The notes: a model not told the origin generated them from the sequence alone. A stretch of DNA of 64,000 nt from Nostoc sp. KVJ20 (GCF_001712795.1 NZ_KV757622.1:62001-126000), one strand, 5' to 3'; shown: positions 51,505 to 60,989, counted from the stretch's first letter. Numbers and translations: made by a program.

Positions 51505-52347
51505 CTACTGCCCAAGTTCTTTGATGTTATTCATCACTTGTTGATATAAGTCATTATTTCCTTGATTTTGAAAAATGTTTGCTGCTTGTTCCAAGTCCTT
51601 AAGCGCTCCCTGTCTGTCTCCATTGGTGGCGCGGGCATTTCCTCGGTTATTGTAGGCAGGGGCAAAGTTAGGATTGAGGCGAATGGCTTCATTGTAATCT
51701 GCGATCGCACCCTGGGGATCTCCATTGGCAACACGGGCATTTCCTCGGTTATTGTAGGCGATCGCATATTTGGGATTAAGGAGAATCGCTTGGTCAAGAT
51801 CATCTAATGCCCCTTTTTTGTCTCCATTGGTGGCGCGGGCATTCCCCCGGTTATTGTAAGCTTCGGCATAGTTGGGATTCAGGCGAATCGCTTCACTGTA
51901 ATCTTTAACTGCTTCTCTGTTACCTCCTAGTGAGGCGCGGGCATTTCCCAAGTTATTGTGGGCTTCGGCGTCGTTAGGGTTGATGCGGAGTGCTTGATTG
52001 TAATCTGCGATCGCTTTTTCTTTATCTCCCAAATCAAAATAGGCTAATCCCCGACCGTTGTAAGCTGCGCCATACTGAGAATTCTGATCAATCGCCTTAC
52101 CATAAGAAGCGATCGCAGCTTGCAAGTCGCCGTTTAAATGCTGATTCTTTCCCTGAAGATAGAACTGCCCACCCTTAGATGTTGTAGCTGAACGACGGCT
52201 AGGTTGACTGACTCCTATTTCTGTCACTAATACATTGTCATTCTTACTGCAAGAAACACTGCTAATTGCAGTCAAGGTAGTAAAAATAGCTATGGTAAAT
52301 AAAGTATTTACCCTTGTCTGCCTTTGCCTAAATAAACGCCGTTTCAT
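51505..52347 (-). CDS. TPR-repeat lipoprotein
   Basis: 280 residues. The lipobox SSVSC places the lipidated Cys at residue 33, after a basic and hydrophobic signal. Residues of about 65-265 hold six 34-residue TPR units of the kind AYNNRGNARATNGDKQGAL, almost identical in sequence. It should be a periplasmic, membrane-attached protein scaffold. The repeats of 102 bp are also similar at the DNA level, so copy number may vary between strains. Function unknown. Confidence 0.88.
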   Translation of the reverse strand: MKRRLFRQRQTRVNTLFTIAIFTTLTAISSVSCSKNDNVLVTEIGVSQPSRRSATTSKGGQFYLQGKNQHLNGDLQAAIASYGKAIDQNSQYGAAYNGRGLAYFDLGDKEKAIADYNQALRINPNDAEAHNNLGNARASLGGNREAVKDYSEAIRLNPNYAEAYNNRGNARATNGDKKGALDDLDQAILLNPKYAIAYNNRGNARVANGDPQGAIADYNEAIRLNPNFAPAYNNRGNARATNGDRQGALKDLEQAANIFQNQGNNDLYQQVMNNIKELGQ

Positions 52348-52699
52348 AAGTTAATATAAACTGCCATAACGCCTGAACAAAATTAGTACCAAAGTCTAGA
52401 TTTTAATTCTTTAACTCAATAGTTATTTTAACTTTTGATAGACATTAAAAGTCAATTGACATATTTGCCTGATATTTAATAGTTATATTAAGGAAAAAAT
52501 CTGATTCATAAAGTATAAAAATTGTCAATTTGGCTCTTTGCTATTGTCATATTTGCGCTTTTTGACAATAGATTTATCAGCAATCAACTACTGTTGCTCA
52601 TGTTTTTTAGAACACTGTTGAAAAAATATATTTGAAATATTAAGATTTCTACTTTACAAGAACTCCATAAATTCTGACATTTGTAGCTAGATGAACAAT
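52348..52699. other. A+T-rich intergenic region
   Basis: I see no gene, hairpin or repeat of note here. It holds the promoter of the TPR lipoprotein. Confidence 0.35.
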
Positions 52700-53620
52700 T
52701 TACTCATCTTCTGTTTCACTCTCTTGAATTTTGGAAGTCAGCCGCCAAGAGGTGATTTTCTCAATATCTACAGACAATTGTTCCAGATTTTGCCCTAAAT
52801 CTTTTTGGAGTTTCTGAGTTATTGTAATGGGAAAATCTAAATTAATACCTTGAGTTTGTGCTAGTCTTGCCAATTCTGTAAATGTAGCTCTGACTGTAGT
52901 CCGTTCATAACTAGTCAGCTTATAATAAGAAGTTTCAGATATATTTTGAGCTTGCATAGCTTTTTTCATACGTTCTTGCAAATGCTCAAATTCAGAATTC
53001 AACAATTTCCATTGCTGCTCAAGTTGCGAGTATCTGGTACTTAGTGATATTAAGTTTTCCGTTGCAGAGTCCGGGCTAGCTTGGGCTTGTAATCTTAACA
53101 AATTTAAGTGGATTTGAGCCAGATAAATACAATCTAAATAAGCATACTCTATCTGTTCTTCAGTCAAGGGACGTTTTCCCCAATCACTTTTTTGTTCTTG
53201 TTTGTCGATATTGTTAAAGCTACAAAGTGCAGTAGCTATGGTCTTTAGTTGGTAGTTGGGTAATGGTAAAAGATAATAGGGAATTTTTTTTGCCATTTCC
53301 AAAGTGCAGGTAATATTTTTGGCTTTCTTATTACCGAGAAGCTTTAGATCATAACTGGCGTTATGAAAAACTTTTTCAATGGCAGAATTTATCATAATTT
53401 TATCAATAAATTCTGCTATGATATTAGGCTGATCTAAGACATCTAAAAGGTAGACGCGATCGCCACTCATATCTTGAGGATTATCTAATACTTGAATCAG
53501 TGATAATCTTGGATTACGACTTTTATAGTCAGCCACTTCTGTATCTATCCACAGCATTTTAGCCTTGGTATATTCAGCGACAATCGCACTAATTTCGCTG
53601 GCGGAAGTAAGGTAGGGCAT
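52700..53620 (-). CDS. RNase D-like 3'-5' exonuclease
   Basis: 306 residues. The DEDD exonuclease acids are visible: Asp26 and Glu28 (LWIDTEVAD), the second Asp in FHNASYDLKLLG, and the YxxxD motif in EYAYLDCIYLAQIH (a DEDDy enzyme). The C-terminal 100 residues are helical and differ from the HRDC domain of true RNase D, so it may be an RNase D-like or ribonuclease-H-fold family of cyanobacteria. The short EQKSDWGKRPLTEEQIEYAY block is typical of RNase D. Probably processes RNA 3' ends. Confidence 0.88.
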   Translation of the reverse strand: MPYLTSASEISAIVAEYTKAKMLWIDTEVADYKSRNPRLSLIQVLDNPQDMSGDRVYLLDVLDQPNIIAEFIDKIMINSAIEKVFHNASYDLKLLGNKKAKNITCTLEMAKKIPYYLLPLPNYQLKTIATALCSFNNIDKQEQKSDWGKRPLTEEQIEYAYLDCIYLAQIHLNLLRLQAQASPDSATENLISLSTRYSQLEQQWKLLNSEFEHLQERMKKAMQAQNISETSYYKLTSYERTTVRATFTELARLAQTQGINLDFPITITQKLQKDLGQNLEQLSVDIEKITSWRLTSKIQESETEDE

Positions 53621-54087
53621 TGGCTAATATTTCCTGATATTTAGGGCATTGTAAGTAAGCCATAGTTTTCTAAAGTAACATTTTGTTGGGACTTTTGCTG
53701 CCACAGCATTCCATAAACGCTGAAGTTTTGAATTCGTCATAGACATCGCCAAATTGACTAAAATCTGATAATATCGAGTCACCACTGTGGGGTGGCATAA
53801 TCTACCATTTAAATAGCTACTGGGCATCTACATTAAATTCATAGAGAGCTACAGGCTGTATATAGAGCCATCCTGGTTAGCAGCCGTTAGGAAAATTGAA
53901 TTGGCATTTCTCAAAACTAGTCGCAAAATCTTAGCTTCAAGAAATCGTCCAAGGTTCAATTTTCAGTAACCTGAGCTATTGCTTAGGTACTTTTGCTAAT
54001 TCACATTTAATTGTTTTTAACATCTGCTCCTCACCATGACATCACACATCAATTAATCGCTTCAACTACTCAATTCGGAGATAAATA
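53621..54087. other. Intergenic region with a doubtful minus-strand frame
   Basis: A 67-codon minus-strand frame lies at 53624-53827 (MPSSYLNGRLCHPTVVTRYY). It is basic, lacks a ribosome binding site and any recognisable family, so I do not call it a gene. The rest is probably the promoter of the BON lipoprotein gene. Confidence 0.35.
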
Positions 54088-54558
54088 ATGAAAAAGCTAA
54101 TTCCATTGCTAATTAGTGGCATTTTGGTAGTTGGTACTTTTGGCTGTGAAGAGGCTCCTAAAACTGGTTCAGAAACTCCTAGCACAACTAATCAAGCTGC
54201 TCAAGCACCAGCAACACCAGCTTCTCAGATAAATCAAACTACGGATAAAACTGCCAAAATTCCAGGAAAAGAAGCAACTCCTTTAGTAGCTAGCACAGAT
54301 ACTAAAGTTAAAACTGATTCTGAAAAAACAGCAGCCACAAAAGCTAAGAGCGACTTAAAAACTGAAGTTAGCGAAAAGTTGAACAAAGGCTTACCAGGTA
54401 ATAAGTTACAAGTTGAAAACAAAGAGGGCGAAATTATCCTCAAAGGCACAGCCACTTCTGCTGAAGAACTCAAAAAAGCTGAAACCTTAGCTAAAGAAGT
54501 TCAAGGTGTGAAGACAGTCAAGATAGAAGCAAAAGTTGATACTGTGAAAAAGCCATAA
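54088..54558 (+). CDS. BON-domain lipoprotein
   Basis: 156 residues. The lipobox GTFGC puts the lipid at Cys20. A Thr/Ala/Lys-rich linker (about residues 28-90) leads to a BON domain (about residues 91-152; LKTEVSEKLNKGLPGNKLQV, then GEIILKGTATSAEELKKAET). BON domains bind membranes and are found in stress proteins such as OsmY. A strong terminator follows, so it is a single-gene unit. Confidence 0.88.
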   Translation: MKKLIPLLISGILVVGTFGCEEAPKTGSETPSTTNQAAQAPATPASQINQTTDKTAKIPGKEATPLVASTDTKVKTDSEKTAATKAKSDLKTEVSEKLNKGLPGNKLQVENKEGEIILKGTATSAEELKKAETLAKEVQGVKTVKIEAKVDTVKKP

Positions 54559-54603
54559 AAGAATAACTGAAGCTTTCAGTTAGCAGCGGCATAAAAGCCA
54601 AAT

Positions 54604-54635
54604 AGAGACTTGCATCTGTGTAAGTCTCTGTTTTT
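54604..54635 (+). terminator. Rho-independent terminator of the BON gene
   Basis: AGAGACTT pairs with AAGTCTCT around GCATCTGTGT, followed directly by GTTTTT. It lies 46 bases past the stop. Confidence 0.85.
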
Positions 54636-54687
54636 GCTATAGCTATTTTCAGGTAAATAGACCACGCGGTAGGGGCACAATGCCTTG

Positions 54688-54882
54688 CATTGGTGTCAAC
54701 TTAAGCTAAAACCCTTTTCAAATCTCGTTTTCAGCGCTCTGGCTGGAAATGCGGCTCCTGGCGGCTCTGCCGCCAGTAAGCAAGGCGGAGCCTCAACGAC
54801 GAGCATTCCCAGTCGGAGACTGGGAACGAGGCAATCTAAAAGCTATTTATAGACTTGCTTTGACGTTAAGTTGACACCAATG
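54688..54882. mobile_element. 195-bp MITE with 17-bp inverted ends and a 9-bp target duplication
   Basis: CATTGGTGTCAACTTAA (54688-54704) and TTAAGTTGACACCAATG (54866-54882) are perfect inverted ends. AATGCCTTG is directly repeated immediately outside both (54679-54687 and 54883-54891). Without the element, the flanks join to GGGGCACAATGCCTTGCGCC, a common palindromic repeat. It carries several nested hairpins (GGCGG..CCGCC; CCCAGTC..GACTGGG) and no gene. Confidence 0.85.
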
Positions 54883-54968
54883 AATGCCTTGCGCCCCTAA
54901 AATGGGATATTTTTTTTAACTGGAAGTCCCTTAGTTATGGCTTATTTATAATTTTATCTTGTCATCTT

Positions 54969-55790
54969 TCAACTTCCATTATTTGAACCTCGATAAATTC
55001 GCTCCATCTGCTCTGGAGAAAGTCGTCTCATTGGAAACCATTCAAATGGAGAAACAGACTGTTTCTCATAAGGTTGAACATCATCTTGGGCATTTTGAGG
55101 GGAACGCACTACTGCATTAGTATTTGAAGCCTGACCACTGAACGACTCATCTATTTCCGAATCTGGAAGCTGAGTTTGAGGCAAAACATAAGCGTGCTTC
55201 TGGGGATCGTATGCGAAAACTTCTCCTGTTTCAATGTGATAAATCCAAGCATAAATGCTGAGTTCTCCCTGATAAAGCTTAGAGTGAATCACTGGATATG
55301 TCCGCAAATTCTCAATTTGAGTAAGAACATTTTCGGCAATCATAATCTCTAGCAGTTCTTCTTCATCGTAGTGACTGTAATGGTCTATAACTAGTCTTCT
55401 AGTTGCCTCTGCATATTTAAGCCAATCATGTACGAGCGGCATTTCATCGCTGAGATTATGTAACTTCATTAATCCTTTCATTGCACCGCAATGAGAGTGA
55501 CCACAAATAATAATTTGGCGAATATCTAAAGCTTGAACAGCATATTCAATTGTCGCACCTTCACCACCATTACTTGCCCCATAGGGTGGAATGATGTTAC
55601 CTGCATTGCGAATGACAAATAATTCACCAACTTGGGCTTGTGTAATTAGATTTGGATCGAGACGCGAATCAGAACAGGTAATAAATAATACTCTGGGCTT
55701 TTGACCGTGTGAAAGTTGCTCAAATAATTGTTGATGTGTCGAAAAATAGCTAGATTTAAATTCGCGCAGACCTTTAATTAATCTCTTCAT
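54969..55790 (-). CDS. ccaA: Beta-carbonic anhydrase, CcaA (carboxysomal) type
   Basis: The enzyme interconverts CO2 and bicarbonate and, in beta-carboxysomes, supplies CO2 to Rubisco. Zinc ligands are Cys39, His98 and Cys101 with the Asp41-Arg43 dyad (TCSDSRLD and CGHSHCGAMKG). The 273-residue length and the long C-terminal tail ending in SPEQMERIYRGSNN fit the CcaA/IcfA form known from other cyanobacteria, which binds the shell-linker CcmM. Not all of the family has this tail. It is encoded alone. I am sure of carbonic anhydrase and fairly sure of the carboxysomal type. Confidence 0.88.
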   Translation of the reverse strand: MKRLIKGLREFKSSYFSTHQQLFEQLSHGQKPRVLFITCSDSRLDPNLITQAQVGELFVIRNAGNIIPPYGASNGGEGATIEYAVQALDIRQIIICGHSHCGAMKGLMKLHNLSDEMPLVHDWLKYAEATRRLVIDHYSHYDEEELLEIMIAENVLTQIENLRTYPVIHSKLYQGELSIYAWIYHIETGEVFAYDPQKHAYVLPQTQLPDSEIDESFSGQASNTNAVVRSPQNAQDDVQPYEKQSVSPFEWFPMRRLSPEQMERIYRGSNNGS

Positions 55791-56266
55791 TACTAAGTTC
55801 TAGAAAATTTTGTGGGTTCAGAAACAAATCACAGACAACAAATTAGGGTAGTAAAGATGACTTTCTTTCTACGTTTTTTCAATTGTAAAGATTACTATAT
55901 TATAAATTAATTTGGTGCTTTTAATACCCTCTACCATTGGGGTGAGTTGCTTTTTTCACTTCCTCCCCCCTGTTACTTAGCAACTCACATTCCTGTGTGA
56001 GAATGCCTTGATCCTATTTAAAATTTTTGAATTACAAGTAATTAGTCGGACATGATATTATCTGCTCTGGGAAAATTTGATGGTCAGTTTGCGGGATCAA
56101 AATTTTTGCCATACACTTAGCGATCGCCTGCGGTAAGCCTTTTGGGTGAAGCTTGCAGACTCACTGCAACGCGTCTACTATAATTTCCAATTCTTCCCCT
56201 TACCCTCTTGCGAATTCTTAATTAGTTGATACACTTGTTCTTCATTAGCCCAGGGAACCAGCGCCT
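55791..56266. other. Divergent intergenic region before smc
   Basis: No gene. It contains the promoters of the carbonic anhydrase and smc genes, and near 56118-56182 a group of repeat words (GCGATCGCCTGCGG, TTTTGGGTGAAGCTTGC, CAACGCGTC) of the dispersed type. Confidence 0.4.
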
Positions 56267-59200
56267 ATGGTGCACATCAAGCGCGTGGAACTTACGAACT
56301 TCAAATCCTTCGGTGGCACTACTTCTGTCCCTTTGCTACCGGGGTGTACTGTCATATCTGGGCCAAATGGTTCGGGTAAATCTAATATCTTAGATGCACT
56401 GCTCTTTTGCCTGGGACTCTCCAGTTCTAAGGGAATGCGAGCCGATCGCCTCCCGGATTTGGTAAATAACACCCAAACCTCTAAGGGACGCGCTTCTATT
56501 GAGGCTAGCGTCACTGTAACGTTTGATTTGTCGGATGAAATCTCACACAAAGACGCAAAGGTGCAGAGTGAGAAAGTAGGGGAGGCAGAGGAGGCAGAGG
56601 AGGCAGGGGAAGTAGGGGAAGTAGGGGAAGCAGGGGAAGAAAATCCAAAATCCAAAATCCAAAATCCAAAATCGGCAGAGTGGAGTGTTACTCGAAGGCT
56701 ACGAGTTACTCACCAAGGGACTTATACATCGAATTACTATATCAATGGTGTACCTTGCACGTTGACAGAGTTGCATGGAGAACTAAGTAATCTACGGGTT
56801 TATCCTGAAGGCTACAACGTGGTGCTGCAAGGGGATGTCACCAGCATTATCTCGATGAATGCGCGGGAACGACGGGAAATTATTGATGAATTGGCTGGGG
56901 TAGCGGCGTTCGATCGCAAAATCATTCAAGCCAAATCAACTTTAGATGAGGTGAAGGAAAAGGAAGATAGCTGTCGGATTATTGAAACGGAATTAACTGC
57001 ACAGCGCGATCGCCTTTCTCAAGATCGGGCTAAAGCTGAGAGATATCAAAAACTCCGCACGGAATTTCTGGCCAAGCAATCTTGGGAAGCTGTTTTATCA
57101 TGGCGATCGCTACAAGCACAACAAGAAAAATTAGTTCACGAAATTCAAACAGGCGATCGCAATTCTACTGAACTCACTACCCAACTCACAAACCTCAATT
57201 CCGAAATCGTCCAAAAAACTGCTGAACTAGAAGAACTTAATGCCCATGTCAAAGCATTGGGAGAAGAAGAACTTTTAGCGGTACAATCCACCCTCGCCAC
57301 CCAAGAAGCAGAACGAAAACAACTCCAGCGTCAACTCACAGAATTACAAACAGCAACGCAGGAAACTGCCAAACGTCTAACTCAAACTCAGCAAGAAATT
57401 CAAAAACACCGCCATTCCCTAGAAGAAATTGCCGAAACCCAAATTGTAGAGACGCGATTCATCGCGTCTTCCCAACACCAAAGAAATGAAGCCCACCAAG
57501 CCTTAGAAACCTCCCGCGAAGCCGCCGCCGAAATCGCCTCAGCTTCGGAAGCATGGGTGCAGCAACAAACGGCATTCAACCGTCAAATTGAAGCTTTACT
57601 ACACACCCTAGAACCGCAACGCACCGAACAAGCACAACTCCGGGAACGCAATAATCAGTTACAGCAATTAATTTCCGAGCAAACTCAGTTAATTGAACGC
57701 GACGAACCCCTGTTAGCGGAAAAACAAACTGAGTGTAATCAAGTTGAAACGGAATTTAATGCCTCTAGCGAACCCATCCAAAATTTAGCCCAAAATCTTT
57801 CAGCCACAGAACAAGAACTGCAAATTCAACAGGAAACCCAAAAGCGGTTACTTTTTGAACAACGGGAAAAACAACGCCAGTTGGATAAAATCGAGGCGCA
57901 AACACAGGCACAGCAAGAAGTTCAAGGAACCCAAGCGAGTAAAGTCATTTTACAATCGGGAATGCCTGGACTTTGTGGCTTAGTTGTGCAGTTGGGAAAG
58001 GTGGAACCCCGCCATCAACTAGCTTTGGAAATGGCTGCCGGTGGACGCTTGGGACATATCGTGGTGGAAGATGATAGTGTCGCCGCAGCGGGTATTGAAC
58101 TCCTCAAACAGAAACGTGCAGGGAGGGCAACTTTTTTACCGTTGAATAAAATTCACGCCCCCAAATTTACTCAAGATGCAACGCTGCGTTTTGCTAGTGG
58201 TTTCGTTAACTATGCTGTGAACTTAGTCGATTGCGATCGCCGTTATAAAGATGTCTTCAGCTATGTTTTCGGTAATACGGTAGTTTTTTCCAGCCTTGAG
58301 GCGGCGCGGAAAAACTTAGGATTGTATCGCATCGTCACCTTAGACGGCGAATTGTTAGAAACCAGCGGTGCAATGACTGGTGGTAGCAACAGCAATCGTT
58401 CAGCCTTGCGGTTTGGTACGGGTGAAGCAGCGGAATCTGATGAAGCGATCGCTTTAAAAACTCGCTTGGTGGACATTGAACGGGTTTTAGAGCGTTGTAC
58501 GGAAGCGATCGCTACTTTGTCAGCTAGAACCAAAAAACTCACCCAGGAATTAACCGAAGCGCGTCAAGCGCGGCGCGAACAGCAGTTGCAATTAGAACAG
58601 TTGCAAAAAGATATTAAGAATTTGACAGCGCAATTACAGGGGACGCGATCGCAACTCGCCCAAAACAGCCAAAAGTTAACCACTGCTCAATCTCGATTAG
58701 AAATTTTAGAGCGGGAATTACCGGGACAAGAAAATAAGTTGCAACAATTACGACACGCCTTAGCAGAGTTAGAGGCATCTCAAACTCCTAGTGAATGGCA
58801 ACAAATCCAGGCAACCATTAAAATTCAAGAGCAACAATTGCAACAACGCGAAACGACGTTACGAGAAGCTGAACAAAGATTAAAAAATTTAGAAAATCAG
58901 CAACAACGTTTGCAAGAAAAAATCCAAGAAGCAGAAACACGAATCACCGAATACGAAACCCAACAAACCTCTTGTAGAGACGCGATTCATCGCGTCTTGA
59001 GCCAAATCACAACGATAGACGATCAAATCACCCAAACCCGCGCCAACCTCAGCGTTATGGAGCAAAATTTGGGAGAAGAGAAACAAAAACGCGACACAAC
59101 AGAACTGGAAGTGCGATCGCATCTTTTGCGCCAACAACAATTGCAATGGGAAATCGAAAAACTCAAAGAAACCCAAGAGAAGCGGCGAGAGGAATTAATT

Positions 59201-59935
59201 GCACTGCAAAGCCAGTTACGGGATGTGGGAGCAGAATTGCCAAATCCACTGCCGGAAGTTCCAGATAAAGTAGATTTAGAAGAATTGCAGAAAGAATTGC
59301 GATCGCTTACTAAACGCTTACAGGCAATGGAACCTGTTAATATGCTGGCGTTGGAAGAATACGAACGCACTCAAAACCGTCTCCAAGAACTCACGCAAAA
59401 ATTAGAAACACTAGAAGGGGAACGTACCGAACTACTTTTACGAATTGAAAACTTTACCACATTGCGGCAACTTGCCTTTAAAGAAGCTTTCGATGCTGTC
59501 AACGAAAACTTTCAATCAATTTTTGCCATTCTTTCCGACGGTGACGGCTTCTTGCAACTCGAAAATCCCGAAGATCCCTTTAGCAGTGGGCTAAATTTAG
59601 TCGCGCACCCCAAAGGCAAACCCGTACAGCGCCTAGCTTCCATGTCTGGGGGAGAAAAATCACTTACAGCTTTGAGCTTTATCTTTGCCCTGCAACGCTA
59701 CCGTCCATCGCCCTTTTACGCCTTTGACGAAGTAGATATGTTTTTGGATGGGGCAAACGTAGAACGATTAGCTAGAATGATTAAACAACAGTCACAACAA
59801 GCGCAATTTATAGTTGTGAGTTTGCGTCGTCCGATGATAGAATCAGCCGAACGCACAATTGGCGTTACTCAAGCACGAGGAGCTTACACTCAAGTTTTGG
59901 GGATTAAGTTACAATCATCCAATACACCTGCTTGA
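56267..59935 (+). CDS. smc: Chromosome segregation ATPase SMC
   Basis: SMC organises and separates chromosomes with ScpA/ScpB. The N-terminal Walker A is SGPNGSGKSNILDALLFCLG (about residues 32-51). Two long coiled-coil arms flank the hinge (GMPGLCGLVVQLGKVEPRHQ and onward, about residues 565-690). The C-terminal head has the LSGGEK-type signature MSGGEKSLTALSFIFALQ and Walker B FYAFDEVDMFLDG. 1222 residues is long. The excess comes in part from repeat-encoded stretches at residues of about 93-139, 394-401 and 903-911, all in frame. ATG at 56267 begins the normal MVHIKRVELTNFKSF. Confidence 0.96.
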   Translation: MVHIKRVELTNFKSFGGTTSVPLLPGCTVISGPNGSGKSNILDALLFCLGLSSSKGMRADRLPDLVNNTQTSKGRASIEASVTVTFDLSDEISHKDAKVQSEKVGEAEEAEEAGEVGEVGEAGEENPKSKIQNPKSAEWSVTRRLRVTHQGTYTSNYYINGVPCTLTELHGELSNLRVYPEGYNVVLQGDVTSIISMNARERREIIDELAGVAAFDRKIIQAKSTLDEVKEKEDSCRIIETELTAQRDRLSQDRAKAERYQKLRTEFLAKQSWEAVLSWRSLQAQQEKLVHEIQTGDRNSTELTTQLTNLNSEIVQKTAELEELNAHVKALGEEELLAVQSTLATQEAERKQLQRQLTELQTATQETAKRLTQTQQEIQKHRHSLEEIAETQIVETRFIASSQHQRNEAHQALETSREAAAEIASASEAWVQQQTAFNRQIEALLHTLEPQRTEQAQLRERNNQLQQLISEQTQLIERDEPLLAEKQTECNQVETEFNASSEPIQNLAQNLSATEQELQIQQETQKRLLFEQREKQRQLDKIEAQTQAQQEVQGTQASKVILQSGMPGLCGLVVQLGKVEPRHQLALEMAAGGRLGHIVVEDDSVAAAGIELLKQKRAGRATFLPLNKIHAPKFTQDATLRFASGFVNYAVNLVDCDRRYKDVFSYVFGNTVVFSSLEAARKNLGLYRIVTLDGELLETSGAMTGGSNSNRSALRFGTGEAAESDEAIALKTRLVDIERVLERCTEAIATLSARTKKLTQELTEARQARREQQLQLEQLQKDIKNLTAQLQGTRSQLAQNSQKLTTAQSRLEILERELPGQENKLQQLRHALAELEASQTPSEWQQIQATIKIQEQQLQQRETTLREAEQRLKNLENQQQRLQEKIQEAETRITEYETQQTSCRDAIHRVLSQITTIDDQITQTRANLSVMEQNLGEEKQKRDTTELEVRSHLLRQQQLQWEIEKLKETQEKRREELIALQSQLRDVGAELPNPLPEVPDKVDLEELQKELRSLTKRLQAMEPVNMLALEEYERTQNRLQELTQKLETLEGERTELLLRIENFTTLRQLAFKEAFDAVNENFQSIFAILSDGDGFLQLENPEDPFSSGLNLVAHPKGKPVQRLASMSGGEKSLTALSFIFALQRYRPSPFYAFDEVDMFLDGANVERLARMIKQQSQQAQFIVVSLRRPMIESAERTIGVTQARGAYTQVLGIKLQSSNTPA
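56543..56682 (+). repeat. In-frame block of repeat DNA inside smc head
   Basis: Three repeat types adjoin: CACAAAGACGCAAAGGTGCA, a GGGGAAGTA / GAGGCAGAG array and AAAATCC heptads. The translation is SHKDAKVQSEKV, then an (E/G/A/V) run and NPKSKIQNPKS. The flanking conserved sequence (TVTFDLSD before, EWSVTRRLR after) is normally joined by a short loop. The block stays in frame. Confidence 0.75.
57446..57472 (+). repeat. AGACGCGA palindrome in smc, reading frame 1
   Basis: AGACGCGA-TTCA-TCGCGTCT (57450-57469) encodes ETRFIAS, inside the first coiled coil. It is identical to the copy at 58978-58997 but lies in a different codon phase. Confidence 0.75.
58973..58999 (+). repeat. AGACGCGA palindrome in smc, reading frame 2
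   Basis: AGACGCGA-TTCA-TCGCGTCT (58978-58997), preceded by TGTAG as in the other copy, encodes RDAIHRVL inside the second coiled coil. The same DNA word thus gives two unrelated peptides in one gene. Confidence 0.75.
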
Positions 59936-59993
59936 GTTTTTGTTAATAATAGTGTATAGATAAACCGGATTCGAGATCAGGACTCGGTATAGA

Positions 59994-60989
59994 ATGACCT
60001 CCGAACAGATAATTAGGCGTTCCGACATATTAAATACCCAGGTGATTACCCGCGACAACGGCAAGCGGCTAGGCATCATCAGTCAAGTCTGGGTTGATAT
60101 TGATCAGCGAGAGGTTGTGGCTCTTGGTTTGCGAGACAGCCTGATCTCTATTTCGGGCATACCGCGCTACATGTACCTCAACAACATCAGCCAGATTGGT
60201 GATGTCATCCTAGTTGATAACGAAGATGTAATTGAAGATATCGAAGTTGAATCTCTCAGTAATCTGATTAACTGGGAAGTAATTACAGAAACAGGTGAAG
60301 TACTAGGCAAAGTTCGGGGCTTCAAGTTCGACGGCGAAACCGGGAAGCTTAACTCCATAGTTATTGCTTCTTTAGGATTGCCCCAAATTCCCGATCAATT
60401 TGTGAGTACTTATGAGTTCTCAGTAGATGAAATTGTCAGCACTGGCCCCAATCGGTTGATTGTGTTTGAGGGAGCCGAAGAACGGGTAGACCAGTTGACA
60501 GTTGGTTTACTAGAGCGCCTGGGTATCGGTAAAGCCCCCTGGGAGCGCGATGAACAAGAAGAATACGGCTATACTCCACCGCGCCAAGTTGCACCAGCTA
60601 ATCAACTACCTAGCGGAGTGCCATTGCAGCCACCCAGGCAAAAAGTTCGCGCCCCCGAACCAGTAGCGCGGGAAGAAGAATGGACAGAAGACTATGTGGA
60701 AGAAGAAAGGCCACAGCGTCAGGTAATGAAGGCACGGCAGTATGAATCTATTCAATACGAAGAAGACGAGGAAGAAGATAACTGGAGTGAAGCAACGGGT
60801 AACGACAGATATCAACAACCGCAACCGCTAAAGTATGAAGCCCAGCCCTACAGCAAGCCTTATGTTGATGAATACGATGATTATGACGACGTAGAGGGCG
60901 ATGCTTGGGAAGATGCGCCGAAACCTGTGAATATTCCCAAGAAAATCAAGGAAAGACAGCCAGAATACGAAGAAGAAGGCGGATATTAA
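59994..60989 (+). CDS. PRC-barrel domain protein with acidic tail
   Basis: 331 residues. Two PRC-barrel domains are readable: residues of about 8-85 (TQVITRDNGKRLGIISQVWV) and 93-170 (WEVITETGEVLGKVRGFKFD). The C-terminal half, from about residue 185, is disordered, rich in Glu, Asp, Tyr and Pro (EEDEEEDNWSEATGNDRYQQ). PRC barrels often tether proteins to ribosomes, photosynthetic membranes or RNA-processing complexes. The gene starts 58 bases after smc on the same strand and may be cotranscribed. Confidence 0.85.
   Translation: MTSEQIIRRSDILNTQVITRDNGKRLGIISQVWVDIDQREVVALGLRDSLISISGIPRYMYLNNISQIGDVILVDNEDVIEDIEVESLSNLINWEVITETGEVLGKVRGFKFDGETGKLNSIVIASLGLPQIPDQFVSTYEFSVDEIVSTGPNRLIVFEGAEERVDQLTVGLLERLGIGKAPWERDEQEEYGYTPPRQVAPANQLPSGVPLQPPRQKVRAPEPVAREEEWTEDYVEEERPQRQVMKARQYESIQYEEDEEEDNWSEATGNDRYQQPQPLKYEAQPYSKPYVDEYDDYDDVEGDAWEDAPKPVNIPKKIKERQPEYEEEGGY

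Noticed and set aside
53624..53827. 67-codon minus-strand frame upstream of the exonuclease gene
   Set aside because: No ribosome binding site and no family features; the adjacent gene has its own clear start.
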